From Fischerella muscicola PCC 7414 (GTDB lineage Bacteria > Cyanobacteriota > Cyanobacteriia > Cyanobacteriales > Nostocaceae), in the NCBI RefSeq assembly GCF_000317205.1, contig NZ_AJLK01000117.1:1-64000 (forward strand): a DNA stretch of 64,000 nucleotides, read 5' to 3'. The first letter of the stretch is position 1, and the number at the start of each line of letters is the position of its first letter. The notes beneath the pieces are model-generated. The model was not told the origin of the DNA. It saw only the letters and a program-made list of their open reading frames with translations, and did no database searches. Shown in pieces: positions 11,278 to 20,640 of this stretch. Position numbers and translations under genes: made by a program.

Positions 11278-11387
11278 GGTTGTTAGTTGTGAGTCAGCGC
11301 GGTCTTGGGGGTTCTCCCCCAATCCCCACTCCCTGTCGGTCGTGGGGGCCCCGAGTCCCCCATGAGCGACTGCGAACCCGGAGGGTT
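11278..11387. repeat. 110-bp GC-rich repeat element, copy A
   Basis: It differs at only about two positions from the tandem pair at 14296-14515. It contains an ideal hairpin (ttggggg-ttct-cccccaa), the module ccccactccctgtcggtcgtgggg-like, and the module agtcccccatgagcgactgc-like; the last two recur separately near 41650 and 37140. Flanked by ttgtttgttg tandem repeat. Not coding. Confidence 0.8.
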
Positions 11388-11452
11388 GGTTTTTACTACT
11401 AACCACTGTACAGACGTGCCACCTCTCGTCTCTACAACCACTAACTAAATGA

Positions 11453-11854
11453 CTACCAAACGTAGCAAAGTACTTCACCACCCAAGTTCTGACGCCGTGC
11501 TTCTCTGTCGGTCATGATGCCACTAGATGTAGAAATAATGGCGATGCCTATGCCACCTAATACCCGTGGTAATTCTTTTTTATTTGAATAAACGCGCAAA
11601 CCTGGTTTACTTACCCGTTTCAAAGTAGTGATAATAGGTTGACGATTTTTACCCTTATATTTCAGTGAAATTACTAGGTTGCGCTTGCTTCCTTCTCCAA
11701 CATCTTCGTAATCACCAATGTAACCTTCTTCTCGAAGCACTTTAGCGATATTACGGGTCATTTTTGTGGATGGCACTTGTGTAGTTTGATGCCGCGCCAG
11801 ATTGGCATTGCGGATGCGCGTCAACATATCAGCAATTGTGTCGTTAGTCGCCAT
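11453..11854 (-). CDS. rpsH: 30S ribosomal protein S8 (uS8)
   Basis: Binds 16S rRNA helix 21 and, in E. coli, represses the spc operon. The 133 residues carry [19 protein letters not shown] at the start and [26 protein letters not shown] at the end. It follows rplE by 21 bases. S14, which sits between L5 and S8 in many bacteria, is absent here, as in other cyanobacteria. Confidence 0.97.
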   Translation of the reverse strand: MATNDTIADMLTRIRNANLARHQTTQVPSTKMTRNIAKVLREEGYIGDYEDVGEGSKRNLVISLKYKGKNRQPIITTLKRVSKPGLRVYSNKKELPRVLGGIGIAIISTSSGIMTDREARRQNLGGEVLCYVW

Positions 11855-11875
11855 CGTCTCCTCGTTTAATTGAAC

Positions 11876-12421
11876 TTATTGTTCCCGAAAGGGCATTCCC
11901 ATTTCTTTTAGTAAGGCACGACCTTCTTCATCATTCTTAGCTGTGGTGATGATGGAAATATCCATCCCTCGGATTTGGTCAATGCTGTCGTACTCAACCT
12001 CTGGAAAAATCAGCTGTTCTCTAACGCCAAGGGTATAGTTACCACGACCATCGAAGCTTTTGGGACTAACACCACGAAAGTCGCGAATTCTGGGTAGAGT
12101 CAGGTTGATTAATCTGTCGAGAAAGGCATACATCCGTTCGCCTCTCAAGGTAACCATGATTCCAACAGGCATACCTTGACGAATCTTGAAGCCTGCGATC
12201 GCTTTTTTCGCTCTTGTCACTACAGGCTTTTGCCCTGTGATCAAAGCAATTTCACTTAAAGATGCTTCTAGGGCTTTAGCGTTTTGCGCTGCTTCTCCCA
12301 ATCCTCGGTTGACAGTTACTTTCACCAATTTTGGTACTTGGTGAACGTTGGTGTATCCAAACTGTTTGGTGAGGTTGGGGACTATTGTTTCTTGGTATAA
12401 ACTTTTAAGTCTTGTTGGCAT
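11876..12421 (-). CDS. rplE: 50S ribosomal protein L5 (uL5)
   Basis: Central-protuberance protein that binds 5S rRNA and P-site tRNA. The 181 residues include [21 protein letters not shown] (about 29-49), [25 protein letters not shown], and the C-terminal [20 protein letters not shown]. It follows rplX; the 123-base gap contains tgtttgttgg repeats. Confidence 0.97.
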   Translation of the reverse strand: MPTRLKSLYQETIVPNLTKQFGYTNVHQVPKLVKVTVNRGLGEAAQNAKALEASLSEIALITGQKPVVTRAKKAIAGFKIRQGMPVGIMVTLRGERMYAFLDRLINLTLPRIRDFRGVSPKSFDGRGNYTLGVREQLIFPEVEYDSIDQIRGMDISIITTAKNDEEGRALLKEMGMPFREQ

Positions 12422-12544
12422 AGTTTTTTGTCCTGGTTGTCCCTGGGCTTGGTCAGGGAAATAGCATTTTGTTGTTTGTTGCTTGTTGGTTGTTGTTTGT
12501 TAATTTTTCCGATCAACTACTAACTACCAACTGACAACCAATAA

Positions 12545-12895
12545 CTATTTATCGATAATCTCACCTGTTTTCTTGAGCATCCGTACCTTCTTACCTTCTT
12601 CGGTAAAGGTGTAGCAGATGCGACTAGCGACGTTCTGCTTGGTGGAGTAAAGCATGACATTGGAACTGTGAATTGGGTATTCCTGGGTGACAATGCGCCC
12701 GGATTCACCTTCAGCTTGGGGCTTGACGTGCTTGGTTTTGATATTGACGCCTTTGACAATTACTTTGCTTTCTTGAGGCAAAGCTTTGATAATCTCGCCA
12801 ACTTTGCCTTTGTCTTTACCAGCAATTACCTGGACGGTATCTCCAGCTTTGACATGCATTTTGTAGAACTTTGGCTTTTCTTTTTTGCTTGCCAT
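12545..12895 (-). CDS. rplX: 50S ribosomal protein L24 (uL24)
   Basis: Assembly initiator of the large subunit. The 116 residues contain the KOW motif ([23 protein letters not shown], about 13-35) and the [13 protein letters not shown] segment. Its ATG overlaps the rplN stop (TAATG), indicating translational coupling. Confidence 0.97.
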   Translation of the reverse strand: MASKKEKPKFYKMHVKAGDTVQVIAGKDKGKVGEIIKALPQESKVIVKGVNIKTKHVKPQAEGESGRIVTQEYPIHSSNVMLYSTKQNVASRICYTFTEEGKKVRMLKKTGEIIDK

Positions 12896-13263
12896 TACAG
12901 CACCTCCGGAGCCAAAGAAACGATTTTGGTAAAGTTTTTATCACGCAGTTCTCGAGCAACGGGGCCAAAGACGCGAGTGCCTTTAGGATTGCCGTCTTTA
13001 TTAATGATGACTGCGGCGTTGTCGTCAAAACGGATGCTCATACCGCTATCCCGCTTAATATTGTGGCGGGTACGAACAATCACTGCTTCTACAACATCTG
13101 ATTTTTTGATAGCCATATTTGGCTGGGCATCTTTGACAACAGCAATAATTCTATCGCCCACAAAACCGTAGCGACAGTTACCTGCTCCTAAAACACGGAT
13201 ACACATGAGTTTACGAGCGCCGCTGTTGTCTGCAACATTTAGGTAAGTCTGGGGTTGGATCAC
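12895..13263 (-). CDS. rplN: 50S ribosomal protein L14 (uL14)
   Basis: Large-subunit protein that contacts helix 44 of 16S rRNA across the subunit interface. The 122 residues begin [26 protein letters not shown]. The start codon is GTG, preceded by a GGAGAG ribosome-binding site. Conserved [29 protein letters not shown] is present. It overlaps rplX by one base. Confidence 0.97.
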   Translation of the reverse strand: MIQPQTYLNVADNSGARKLMCIRVLGAGNCRYGFVGDRIIAVVKDAQPNMAIKKSDVVEAVIVRTRHNIKRDSGMSIRFDDNAAVIINKDGNPKGTRVFGPVARELRDKNFTKIVSLAPEVL

Positions 13264-13362
13264 AATAACTCTCCTTATGGTTGGTAATTGCTAATTGATA
13301 ATTGCTAATTGGTAATTACTAGTTGTCTTACCTATTACCCATTACCCATTACCCATTACCCA

Positions 13363-13611
13363 TTAAGTATTTTTTGTAGTCAGAATTTCTGTGACTTGCC
13401 AGCGCTTGGTTTTGCTCAGGGGTCGGGTTTCTTGAATGCGGACGCGATCGCCTATTTTACAGCGATTTTCTTCATCATGAGCTTTATAACGCCGGGTTTT
13501 CACCACAATTTTGCCGTACTTGGGATGGGGAGCGCGGTTTTCAACAGCGACTACAACTGTTTTTTGCATTTTGTCGCTCACTACCAAGCCAACTCGTTCT
13601 TTAACTGCCAT
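13363..13611 (-). CDS. rpsQ: 30S ribosomal protein S17 (uS17)
   Basis: Primary rRNA-binding small-subunit protein, 82 residues, with the OB-fold signature [38 protein letters not shown] and [18 protein letters not shown]. It starts six bases after rpmC. The 99-base spacer to rplN is an attacccattaccc repeat. Confidence 0.97.
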   Translation of the reverse strand: MAVKERVGLVVSDKMQKTVVVAVENRAPHPKYGKIVVKTRRYKAHDEENRCKIGDRVRIQETRPLSKTKRWQVTEILTTKNT

Positions 13612-13617
13612 AATCTC

Positions 13618-13845
13618 CTACTCTTGTTCTTTTGCGGCTTGACTTGCGGCCCGTTTGCGTTCTGACTCTACCGTCAGCAATTGAGCTAAGCGGTGTCGGG
13701 CATGTCGAAACAGGTGTGGTTTTTCTAGCTGTCTAGTTGCTTTTTGCAAGCGCAATTGAAATAACTGTTTTTTGACGGCAAGAATTTCCTCAGCCAGTTT
13801 TTCGTCACTTAATTCTCTTGCTTCCGAAATCTTGGGAAGAGGCAT
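13618..13845 (-). CDS. rpmC: 50S ribosomal protein L29 (uL29)
   Basis: Tunnel-exit protein near the docking site for SRP and trigger factor. The 75 residues form two helices: [36 protein letters not shown] (about 6-41), then [20 protein letters not shown]. It starts three bases after rplP and lies six bases before rpsQ. Confidence 0.95.
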   Translation of the reverse strand: MPLPKISEARELSDEKLAEEILAVKKQLFQLRLQKATRQLEKPHLFRHARHRLAQLLTVESERKRAASQAAKEQE

Positions 13846-13848
13846 AAC

Positions 13849-14280
13849 TTACTCCTGCTCCTGTGGTTCTATTTCAGAACGTGAAATGAATTTGGTTTTA
13901 ATAGGTAGCTTGTATGCTGCTAAGCGCATTGCTTCGCGGGCGGTAGCTTCAGGTACACCGGCAATTTCAAATAAAATTCGTCCAGGCTTGACTACTGCTA
14001 CCCAATATTCGGGAGAACCCTTACCAGAACCCATCCGGGTTTCTGCGGGACGCATTGTTACAGGCTTATCAGGGAAAATGCGAATCCAGATTTTACCACC
14101 CCGACGGATGTAACGGGTCATGGCTCGACGCGACGCCTCTATTTGTCGAGCGGTGATCCAAGCTGGTTCTTGAGCTTGGAGAGCAAAATCACCAAAGTTC
14201 AGGGAACTACCAGCAGTGGCTAGACCTTTCATGCGTCCGCGCTGCTGTTTGCGGAATTTCGTTCTTCTAGGACTTAACAT
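13849..14280 (-). CDS. rplP: 50S ribosomal protein L16 (uL16)
   Basis: A-site protein of the large subunit. The 143 residues include [21 protein letters not shown] at the start and [43 protein letters not shown]. The gene follows rpsC, but the gap, normally a few bases, is 278 bases here because of an exact tandem duplication of a GC-rich element. Confidence 0.97.
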   Translation of the reverse strand: MLSPRRTKFRKQQRGRMKGLATAGSSLNFGDFALQAQEPAWITARQIEASRRAMTRYIRRGGKIWIRIFPDKPVTMRPAETRMGSGKGSPEYWVAVVKPGRILFEIAGVPEATAREAMRLAAYKLPIKTKFISRSEIEPQEQE

Positions 14281-14295
14281 GATGTGTTAGTTGTT

Positions 14296-14515
14296 GGTTG
14301 TTAGTTGTGAGTCAGCGCGGTCTTGGGGGTTCTCCCCCAATCCCCACTCTCTGTCGGTCGTGGGGCCCCCGAGTCCCCCATGAGCGACTGCGAACCCGGA
14401 GGGTTGGTTGTTAGTTGTGAGTCAGCGCGGTCTTGGGGGTTCTCCCCCAATCCCCACTCTCTGTCGGTCGTGGGGCCCCCGAGTCCCCCATGAGCGACTG
14501 CGAACCCGGAGGGTT
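14296..14515. repeat. Exact tandem duplication of the 110-bp GC-rich element between rpsC and rplP
   Basis: Unit 1 is 14296-14405 and unit 2 is 14406-14515; I found no difference between them. Copy A at 11278 differs at about two bases. Each unit has a 7-bp hairpin (ttggggg/cccccaa) and a ccccac/gtgggg stem. Exact identity points to a recent duplication. It lies in transcribed DNA of an essential operon, so the transcript must tolerate it. Confidence 0.85.
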
Positions 14516-14558
14516 GGTTGTTAGTCGTTACTACTAACCACTAACTATTAACCACTAA

Positions 14559-15311
14559 CTATCCTTCGTTAGAGCGGTCTTCAAATTGCTGACGACGGCG
14601 TTGTTGACGACGACGTGGTTCACGCTCCCGTGTTGTTGGTGGGGGAGGTGCTTCTTCTTGTCCAGGAATAATTTCTCCTTTGAATACCCAGACTTTGATG
14701 CCAAGAATACCGTAGATGGTTTTTGCTGTGCAGTAAGAGTAGTCAATGTCAGCCCGTAGGGTATGTAAAGGTACTCTACCTTCACGCGTCCACTCTGTGC
14801 GAGCGATTTCCGCACCATTGAGACGACCACTAACCTGGACTTTGATACCTTGTACACCAGCACGTTGGGCGCGCTGAATGGCTTGACGCACAACTCGGCG
14901 GAAGGAAACGCGGCGTTCTAGCTGTTGAGCGATGTATTCAGCAATTAGGTAAGCATCAGCATCAACACGTTGTACTTCCACAACGTTGATGCGGATTTGA
15001 CGATTGCTGCCCAACAGGTCTTGAAGTCCGGTACGCAATGATTCAATACCTTGCCCACCTCGACCTACAACTACACCTGGACGTGCCGTGCGTACTTCCA
15101 GATCAATTTGATCCGCTTTACGCTCAATCCGCACTTCCGAAATGCCTGCATTGTTCTGAGCGTATCTACCCAGTTTATCCTCGATAAAATTACGAAGTTT
15201 GTGATCTTCTTGTAGGAGTTCTGGATAGCGGCTAGGGTCAGCAAACCAACGAGATTGATGCTCTTGGGTAATTCCTAGACGAAAACCAACTGGATGTATT
15301 TTCTGTCCCAC
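14559..15311 (-). CDS. rpsC: 30S ribosomal protein S3 (uS3)
   Basis: Forms part of the mRNA entry channel. The 250 residues contain [24 protein letters not shown] at the start, a KH domain with [12 protein letters not shown] (about 82-93), and the C-terminal [28 protein letters not shown]. The tail after about residue 215 is Pro-, Glu- and Arg-rich ([20 protein letters not shown]), a variable region in cyanobacteria. It follows rplV by 45 bases. Confidence 0.97.
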   Translation of the reverse strand: MGQKIHPVGFRLGITQEHQSRWFADPSRYPELLQEDHKLRNFIEDKLGRYAQNNAGISEVRIERKADQIDLEVRTARPGVVVGRGGQGIESLRTGLQDLLGSNRQIRINVVEVQRVDADAYLIAEYIAQQLERRVSFRRVVRQAIQRAQRAGVQGIKVQVSGRLNGAEIARTEWTREGRVPLHTLRADIDYSYCTAKTIYGILGIKVWVFKGEIIPGQEEAPPPPTTREREPRRRQQRRRQQFEDRSNEG

Positions 15312-15356
15312 GAAATGCTTTCCTCTAAAATTTCTTTCAGCTATGGGTATAAGTAA

Positions 15357-15719
15357 CTATTCAGCTGAGGCTCCAGGAGCAACAGCGACTGTAATATGAC
15401 ACGTTGGTTTGCGAATTTGGTACGCTCGACCTTGCGCCCTTGGTTGAAACCGTTTCAGAACTGGCCCTTGATCTGCATAGGCCTTAGTAATTACTAAATC
15501 TGCCCGATCCAATCCTTCGTTATGCTCTGCATTGGCAGCAGCGCTTCTGAGAACCTTCAATACTGGTTCACAAGCGCGATAGGGCATAAATTCTAGAATG
15601 ATCAGCGCTTCTCGATAAGACCGTCCACGAATTTGATCGAGTACCCGACGCACTTTATAAGGGGACATGCGTATATAACGGGCGATCGCTTTTACTTCAT
15701 TAGTAGTATCAACAGCCAT
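15357..15719 (-). CDS. rplV: 50S ribosomal protein L22 (uL22)
   Basis: Lines the exit tunnel and contributes to macrolide contacts. The 120 residues include [23 protein letters not shown] (about 10-32) and [27 protein letters not shown]. It is in its usual position between rpsS and rpsC. Confidence 0.97.
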   Translation of the reverse strand: MAVDTTNEVKAIARYIRMSPYKVRRVLDQIRGRSYREALIILEFMPYRACEPVLKVLRSAAANAEHNEGLDRADLVITKAYADQGPVLKRFQPRAQGRAYQIRKPTCHITVAVAPGASAE

Positions 15720-15799
15720 AGTTTTCTCCGTTTTAGTTAGTGGTTAGTAGTTATTGGTTAGTAGTTACTGTCCACTATCTACTAACCACTAACTACGTT

Positions 15800-16075
15800 C
15801 TACCTTCCTGCTTTTTTATCTTTGGCATGACCTCTAAAAGTACGTGTGGGAGCAAATTCGCCCAGCTTATGTCCCACCATTTGGTCACTGATGAAAACGG
15901 GTACGTGCTGCCGTCCGTTATGAACGGCAATGGTATGACCAACCATTTCCGGCAGAATTGTGGAAGCTCGTGACCAGGTTTTGATCACTTCTTTTCTATT
16001 GCTTTCGTTAAGCTTCTCAATTTTGCTGAGCAAGTGATCTGCTACGAAAGGACCTTTTTTAAGAGAACGACCCAT
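15800..16075 (-). CDS. rpsS: 30S ribosomal protein S19 (uS19)
   Basis: Head protein of the small subunit that complexes with S13. The 91 residues open with [20 protein letters not shown] and contain [22 protein letters not shown] and [22 protein letters not shown]. It follows rplB; the 92-base gap is tgttggttgttgg repeat. Confidence 0.97.
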   Translation of the reverse strand: MGRSLKKGPFVADHLLSKIEKLNESNRKEVIKTWSRASTILPEMVGHTIAVHNGRQHVPVFISDQMVGHKLGEFAPTRTFRGHAKDKKAGR

Positions 16076-16167
16076 AGTTTATTTGGTGTTAGTTGTTAGT
16101 TGTTGGTTGTTGGTTGTTGGTTGTTAGTTGTTAGTTCAAACAACAATCAACAAACAACCACGAACAT

Positions 16168-17031
16168 TTATGATTCACGACCACCGCGACCGCGCTTAGA
16201 GGACTTACGGCGACGGCGTACAATTAACTTGCTACTTGGCTTTTTCGGTTTGCGTGTCTTGAGACCCAATGCTGGTTTACCCCAAGGAGTAACAGGCCCG
16301 GAGCGGCCGATGGGTGCGCGACCTTCACCACCGCCGTGCGGGTGATCGACTGGGTTCATGACGCTACCTCTAACATGGGGACGGCGGCCTTTCCAGCGAT
16401 TTCTACCTGCTTTACCTGCACTCAAGTTTCTGGCATCAATGTTACCCACCTGTCCAATGGTGGCGTAGCATTCCCGACGGATCATGCGGACTTCTCCTGA
16501 AGGCAACTTCAGGGTGACATAGTTACCTTCTTTGGCTACGACTTGAGCTGTTGCGCCAGCAGAGCGAACGATTTGACCTCCTTTACCAGGAGTCAGTTCG
16601 ACGTTATGAACGCTCGTACCCAAAGGAATGTTTGCCAAAGGTAAGGCGTTACCATCTTCAATGGGAGCATTGACACCAGCAATTACTGTTGTTCCAACTT
16701 TCAATCCGTTGGGCTGGAGAATATAACGTTTCTCGCCGTCTTGGTACTGTAAAAGGGCGATGCGGGCGTTACGGTTGGGGTCGTATTCAATGGCGATGAC
16801 TTCAGCGGGAATATCACGTTTATTACGTTTGAAGTCGATGATCCGGTAAAGCCGCTTGTGTCCGCCTCCCCGAAAGCGGCTGGTGATCCGCCCTTGGTTA
16901 TTGCGGCCTTTGGCGCGATGTACAAATTTGGTTAAAGACTTTTCCGGCTCAGTTTTGGTAATTTCTGAAAAGTCGGAAATAGTTACCTGGCGAGTACTGG
17001 GGGTATAAGGGCGAAAAGAACGAGTACCCAT
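16168..17031 (-). CDS. rplB: 50S ribosomal protein L2 (uL2)
   Basis: Required for subunit joining and peptidyl transfer. I start at [15 protein letters not shown] (287 residues); the upstream frame to 17088 is spacer repeat. The catalytic-region motif [18 protein letters not shown], with its conserved His, is present, and the C-terminus is strongly basic. The gap to rplW holds tandem repeats and one copy of a 20-base palindrome. Confidence 0.96.
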   Translation of the reverse strand: MGTRSFRPYTPSTRQVTISDFSEITKTEPEKSLTKFVHRAKGRNNQGRITSRFRGGGHKRLYRIIDFKRNKRDIPAEVIAIEYDPNRNARIALLQYQDGEKRYILQPNGLKVGTTVIAGVNAPIEDGNALPLANIPLGTSVHNVELTPGKGGQIVRSAGATAQVVAKEGNYVTLKLPSGEVRMIRRECYATIGQVGNIDARNLSAGKAGRNRWKGRRPHVRGSVMNPVDHPHGGGEGRAPIGRSGPVTPWGKPALGLKTRKPKKPSSKLIVRRRRKSSKRGRGGRES

Positions 17032-17062
17032 AATTTTAGTTGTTAGTTGTTGGTTGTTGTAG

Positions 17063-17082
17063 AGACGTGCCATGGCACGTCT
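17063..17082. repeat. 20-base perfect palindrome, copy 1
   Basis: agacgtgcca joined to its own complement. It is flanked by gtagag and gtac, recurs exactly at 43084-43103, and a decayed copy begins at 11412. It is a dispersed palindromic repeat of the kind common in Nostocales intergenic DNA. Confidence 0.7.
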
Positions 17083-17200
17083 GTACATTGGTTAGTTGTT
17101 AGTTGTTAGTTGTTAGTTGTTTGGTTGTCATCCCTAACGAATTACGGGCGCAAGGTATTCCTTACTATCCACTAACTACTAACTACTAACCAATCACTAG

Positions 17201-17515
17201 TTACACTTCGGGGAATAGAACTTGTCTGATCTTGTCTTCATCCCCAGTCGCCACTGTAACAATGGCTCGTTTGTATTGGGGTTTGTAACCAATAAATCTT
17301 CCGACGCGACGCTTCTTGCGTGGACGATTGCTGGTGTTTACTTGTACCACTTTGACGTCAAACAGGCTTTCTATTGCCGCTTTTATTTCTGGTTTCGTTG
17401 CTTTGGGAGAGACTTCAAATGTATATTTATTCTGCTCCATGAGGATGGTCGCCTTTTCGGTAACAATTGGGCGACGCACTAGGTCAGGGAGTTTGCGGGG
17501 GTCGAAGTTAGGCAC
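17201..17515 (-). CDS. rplW: 50S ribosomal protein L23 (uL23)
   Basis: Tunnel-exit protein that docks trigger factor and SRP. The 104 residues include [45 protein letters not shown] (about 12-56) and the basic [22 protein letters not shown]. It overlaps the end of rplD by eight bases, so the pair is coupled. Confidence 0.96.
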   Translation of the reverse strand: MPNFDPRKLPDLVRRPIVTEKATILMEQNKYTFEVSPKATKPEIKAAIESLFDVKVVQVNTSNRPRKKRRVGRFIGYKPQYKRAIVTVATGDEDKIRQVLFPEV

Positions 17516-18140
17516 TGTAGACCTCCTGAATTTTTTCTAGGGCTGATGCGGTAACTACTATTTTGTCCGCGTGGAGCAGATCATAAACGTTGAGATGATC
17601 AGCAGCGATGAGTTTGAGATTCTCAACGTTACGGGCTGACAAGATTACGTTTTCGTTTTTTTCGGACAAGACCAGCAGTGTCTTGCTTTCCGGGTCAGCA
17701 CCCCAACGGGCGATCGCTGACACTAATTCTTTGGTCTTGGGACGCTGTAGCTGTTCGCTAAATTCTTCTACCACAATCAAGTCATCAACACGGCTAGCAA
17801 ACGCTGTCCGCAATGCTAACTTCCGCTCTTTGCTGTTCATCTTGATGTTATAATCTCTGGGTTTGGGCCCGAAGATGACACCGCCACCACGCCACAGTGG
17901 GGAACGAATAGAACCGGCACGCGCCCGACCAGTACCTTTTTGCCGCCAAGGTTTGCGACCGCCTCCTCTGACTTCAGAGCGAGTCTTTGTACTGGCGGTT
18001 CCATGACGAGCATTGGTCATTTGTCTAACCAAGGCTCTATGCACAACATGAGCCGCTGTTTCTTCTTTGGCAACCCGCAAGTCAAAGCTTTTTTGCCCGA
18101 CTTGTTCTCCCTGCCAATTTTTGACTACACATTCAAACAT
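17508..18140 (-). CDS. rplD: 50S ribosomal protein L4 (uL4)
   Basis: Lines the exit tunnel and in E. coli represses its own operon. The 210 residues contain the extended tunnel loop (about 46-100; [35 protein letters not shown]) and a globular domain ending [18 protein letters not shown]. It follows rplC across a 124-base repeat spacer and overlaps rplW by eight bases. Confidence 0.97.
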   Translation of the reverse strand: MFECVVKNWQGEQVGQKSFDLRVAKEETAAHVVHRALVRQMTNARHGTASTKTRSEVRGGGRKPWRQKGTGRARAGSIRSPLWRGGGVIFGPKPRDYNIKMNSKERKLALRTAFASRVDDLIVVEEFSEQLQRPKTKELVSAIARWGADPESKTLLVLSEKNENVILSARNVENLKLIAADHLNVYDLLHADKIVVTASALEKIQEVYSA

Positions 18141-18264
18141 TGTTAATGTCCTTTGTCATTTGTCTTTTGTCATCTGTTTGATGTTGCTTGTTGTTTGTTG
18201 TTTGTTGTTTGGAAGTACAACCAACGATCAACTACCAACAAATAACCAATGTGACTATTGACTA

Positions 18265-18900
18265 TTACTTACCAACTACCTTGGCAGGCAAAATATTTAG
18301 CAATGACCCGGGTTTGCCAGGGACAGCTCCCTTGATTAGCAATAAGTTGCGTTCCGAGTCTACTCGTACCACTGTTAATTTCCGAACTGTGGTGCGGCTA
18401 CCTCCTAAACGACCTGGGGCCCGCTTACCTGGGTAAACACGACCGGGCGTTGTACCAGCACCAGTGGAACCAGGCGCTCTATGGTTTTTGGAACCGTGCG
18501 ACATAGGCCCACGACCGAAGTTATTGCGTTTTTGGTTACCTGCAAAACCACGACCGATGCTTGTACCTATAACATCTACTTGTTGACCTGCACTAAATAT
18601 ATCCGCTTTAATCTCTTGACCCAAGGCATAATCACCAGAGTTATCGAGGCGATACTCTTTTAAATGACGTAATGCTGGGGCAGAGGATTTCGCTAGATGA
18701 CCTAATAAGGGTTTGTTTAGCGCTTTTGGCTTTACTTCGCCATAGCCTACTTGGATGGCGGAGTAACCGTCGGTCTGTTTTGTTTTAACTTGAGTCACTG
18801 TACATGGTCCCGCCTGAACGACAGTCACAGGAATGGCTACTCCTGCATCGTCAAAGATTTGGGTCATGCCCAGTTTGGTGCCGATAATACCTACAGACAC
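18265..18900 (-). CDS. rplC: 50S ribosomal protein L3 (uL3)
   Basis: Early-assembly protein with a loop reaching the peptidyl transferase centre. The 211 residues run from [20 protein letters not shown] to the Gln-site segment [30 protein letters not shown]. The start codon is GTG, preceded by a good AAAGGAG site. It is the first gene of the operon, because S10 is located elsewhere in cyanobacteria. The leader upstream has two adjacent hairpins. Confidence 0.97.
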   Translation of the reverse strand: MSVGIIGTKLGMTQIFDDAGVAIPVTVVQAGPCTVTQVKTKQTDGYSAIQVGYGEVKPKALNKPLLGHLAKSSAPALRHLKEYRLDNSGDYALGQEIKADIFSAGQQVDVIGTSIGRGFAGNQKRNNFGRGPMSHGSKNHRAPGSTGAGTTPGRVYPGKRAPGRLGGSRTTVRKLTVVRVDSERNLLLIKGAVPGKPGSLLNILPAKVVGK

Positions 18901-20062
18901 AGTTACTGGCTCTCCTTTCTACTTTTTTCTTGGGAAATTGGATTCTTCAGGACACTGGTACAGTAGCTGTTGCGGCTACTCTCCGCTGGTGAGCGGCGCC
19001 TATTGAAGTCAGGAGCGGCTTAGGTATGGCGGCTCCAACTTCCCCGGTCTTTTACCAAGCATCCATACTAATTACGTGAATCCGTTTGCTTTCACTCAGA
19101 TGTGATTAGAACAACCAAAATACCTTTCCACTAGGGAAAGTATATTGTTTGGGTTCAATACAAGGCTTTGGAGCTTTGTGCAACAATGCTTCTATCTAAG
19201 CAATTGCTCTGGCACTTTACTTGCTTGTAGCAGGACTTAGGCAGCAAGCTACCCAGTATCCTTGTAACTGAGACTTACGCCATGCTACAAACCAACATCA
19301 CTGCTCAGTTTCTACCCCTCCAATTACCTTAAACTATAATCTTTAAGGTTTTGCCTGTCTTTGGCTCTATTACAAGAGTGAACCGGTTTTACTGACTGGG
19401 GTGAGTTCGAGTTTTTGACTCTACTCTTTTACCTTGACCTGAAAGCTTTTATAGTTTACCAGTCTCTTGTCTATTCTAGCCAGCTAATTCTGTTGAGAAT
19501 TGAGCTATTAGTTTTAAACACTAAATTGTAGCTAGTAATGACAATGAAGGGGTATCCTAGAATTTGGTCACGATCTAAAAATATAGATCAAATATTTACT
19601 TTTGTCTATTAACTTTTTTAGAGAAATGAGAATTAGGAAGACGAAAAACAAAGCGATCGCCTAATCAAACCACTTTTTTGCCTAAATTCAAGAAAAGGAA
19701 TCTTAAAAAGTGCGATCGCTTTTGGGTATTTGCCAACTAGGTTATCTAAACCTACGATCAAGCTAGTAGTTGAGCAACCCAAAATTGACGGGTGAAGACA
19801 GACATACCGGATGCGGTGAGGCGGTGAGTACCAAACAAGGGAGAATCTCAAAAATATTCTCCATCTTCCTCGTGTTGGCTGTCTCCCTTATCTTCCTTGT
19901 CCTCCCAATCCTCAATCCCCTATTCTCTGTCCCCTAATTTTGGTATTACATTCTAGAAAATTATGCTATTTGCTTTATCCTATCGATAAGATAATCGTTT
20001 AACGTAATTTCATAACTAAAAGTAAATAATAGAGATATCTAAGTCGGACAAGACAAAAACCT
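18901..20062. other. Long gene-free leader between rplC and ndhN
   Basis: No credible gene in 1162 bases. Next to rplC are two adjacent perfect hairpins: gtagc/gctac (18963-18979) and ccgct/agcgg (18983-18996), which would lie in the 5' leader of the ribosomal transcript. Several HIP1 octamers occur at 19650-19720. The right part must carry the divergent ndhN promoter. A TATAAT-like hexamer lies near 19336. An ORF at 19633-19851 is not convincing. Confidence 0.5.
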
Positions 20063-20539
20063 ATGGCACTAATTACCACTGGTAACACTTTAATTCGCGA
20101 TCTAGAAAAAAATGGCGCTCTTGGCGTATACGTACCTCTAGAAGGAGGTTTTGAAGGTCGCTATAGACGCCGACTACGTGCAGCAGGCTATATCACTCTT
20201 GATATCACTGCTAGAGGACTAGGTGATCTAGCTGCTTATCTGACAGGTGTACATGGAGTTCGACCTCCGCACCTTGGCAAAAAAAGTACTGGTAGCGGGG
20301 CGGCAGTTGGTTACGTATATTATGTGCCACCAATCGTTAACTATCAGTTAGAGCAGTTACCACCAAAGTCCAAAGGGTTGGTATTGTGGATAATTGAAGG
20401 GCATATTCTTTCGGATCAAGAAATCGAGTACTTAGCGAACTTGCCCAAGCTAGAACCACGGGTCAAAGTCGTAATCGAACGAGGTGGCGATCGCGCCTTC
20501 CGTTGGATGCCTCTGGAAAAAACTTTGTTAGCTAGCTAA
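20063..20539 (+). CDS. ndhN: NAD(P)H-quinone oxidoreductase subunit N (NdhN)
   Basis: A peripheral subunit of the cyanobacterial NDH-1 complex (photosynthetic complex I) on the thylakoid membrane, used in respiration, cyclic electron flow and CO2 uptake; it exists only in cyanobacteria and plastids. The 158 residues match the family well: MALITTGNTLIRDLEKNGALGVYVPLEGG at the start, then YRRRLRAAGYITLDITARGLGDLAAYLTGVHGVRPPHLGKK. It stands alone, divergent from the ribosomal operon. Confidence 0.95.
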   Translation: MALITTGNTLIRDLEKNGALGVYVPLEGGFEGRYRRRLRAAGYITLDITARGLGDLAAYLTGVHGVRPPHLGKKSTGSGAAVGYVYYVPPIVNYQLEQLPPKSKGLVLWIIEGHILSDQEIEYLANLPKLEPRVKVVIERGGDRAFRWMPLEKTLLAS

Positions 20540-20640
20540 ATCTAGAGGATCGGAGATTGGGGACTGGGGGACAAGGGAGCAGAAAGACGTGGGGATGCTC
20601 TGACGTGGGAAATAACCAATGCCCAATCCCCGATCCCCAA

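Noticed and set aside
11242-11481. Upstream extension of the L6 reading frame to 262 residues
   Set aside because: It translates the 110-bp repeat and STRR spacer; L6 homology starts at [11 protein letters not shown].
12668-13171. 167-residue plus-strand ORF across rplX and rplN
   Set aside because: Lies wholly antisense to two certain ribosomal genes; Phe-rich shadow composition.
19633-19851. 72-residue minus-strand ORF in the rplC-ndhN gap
   Set aside because: No ribosome-binding site, no recognisable motif, and contains HIP1 octamers; likely chance.
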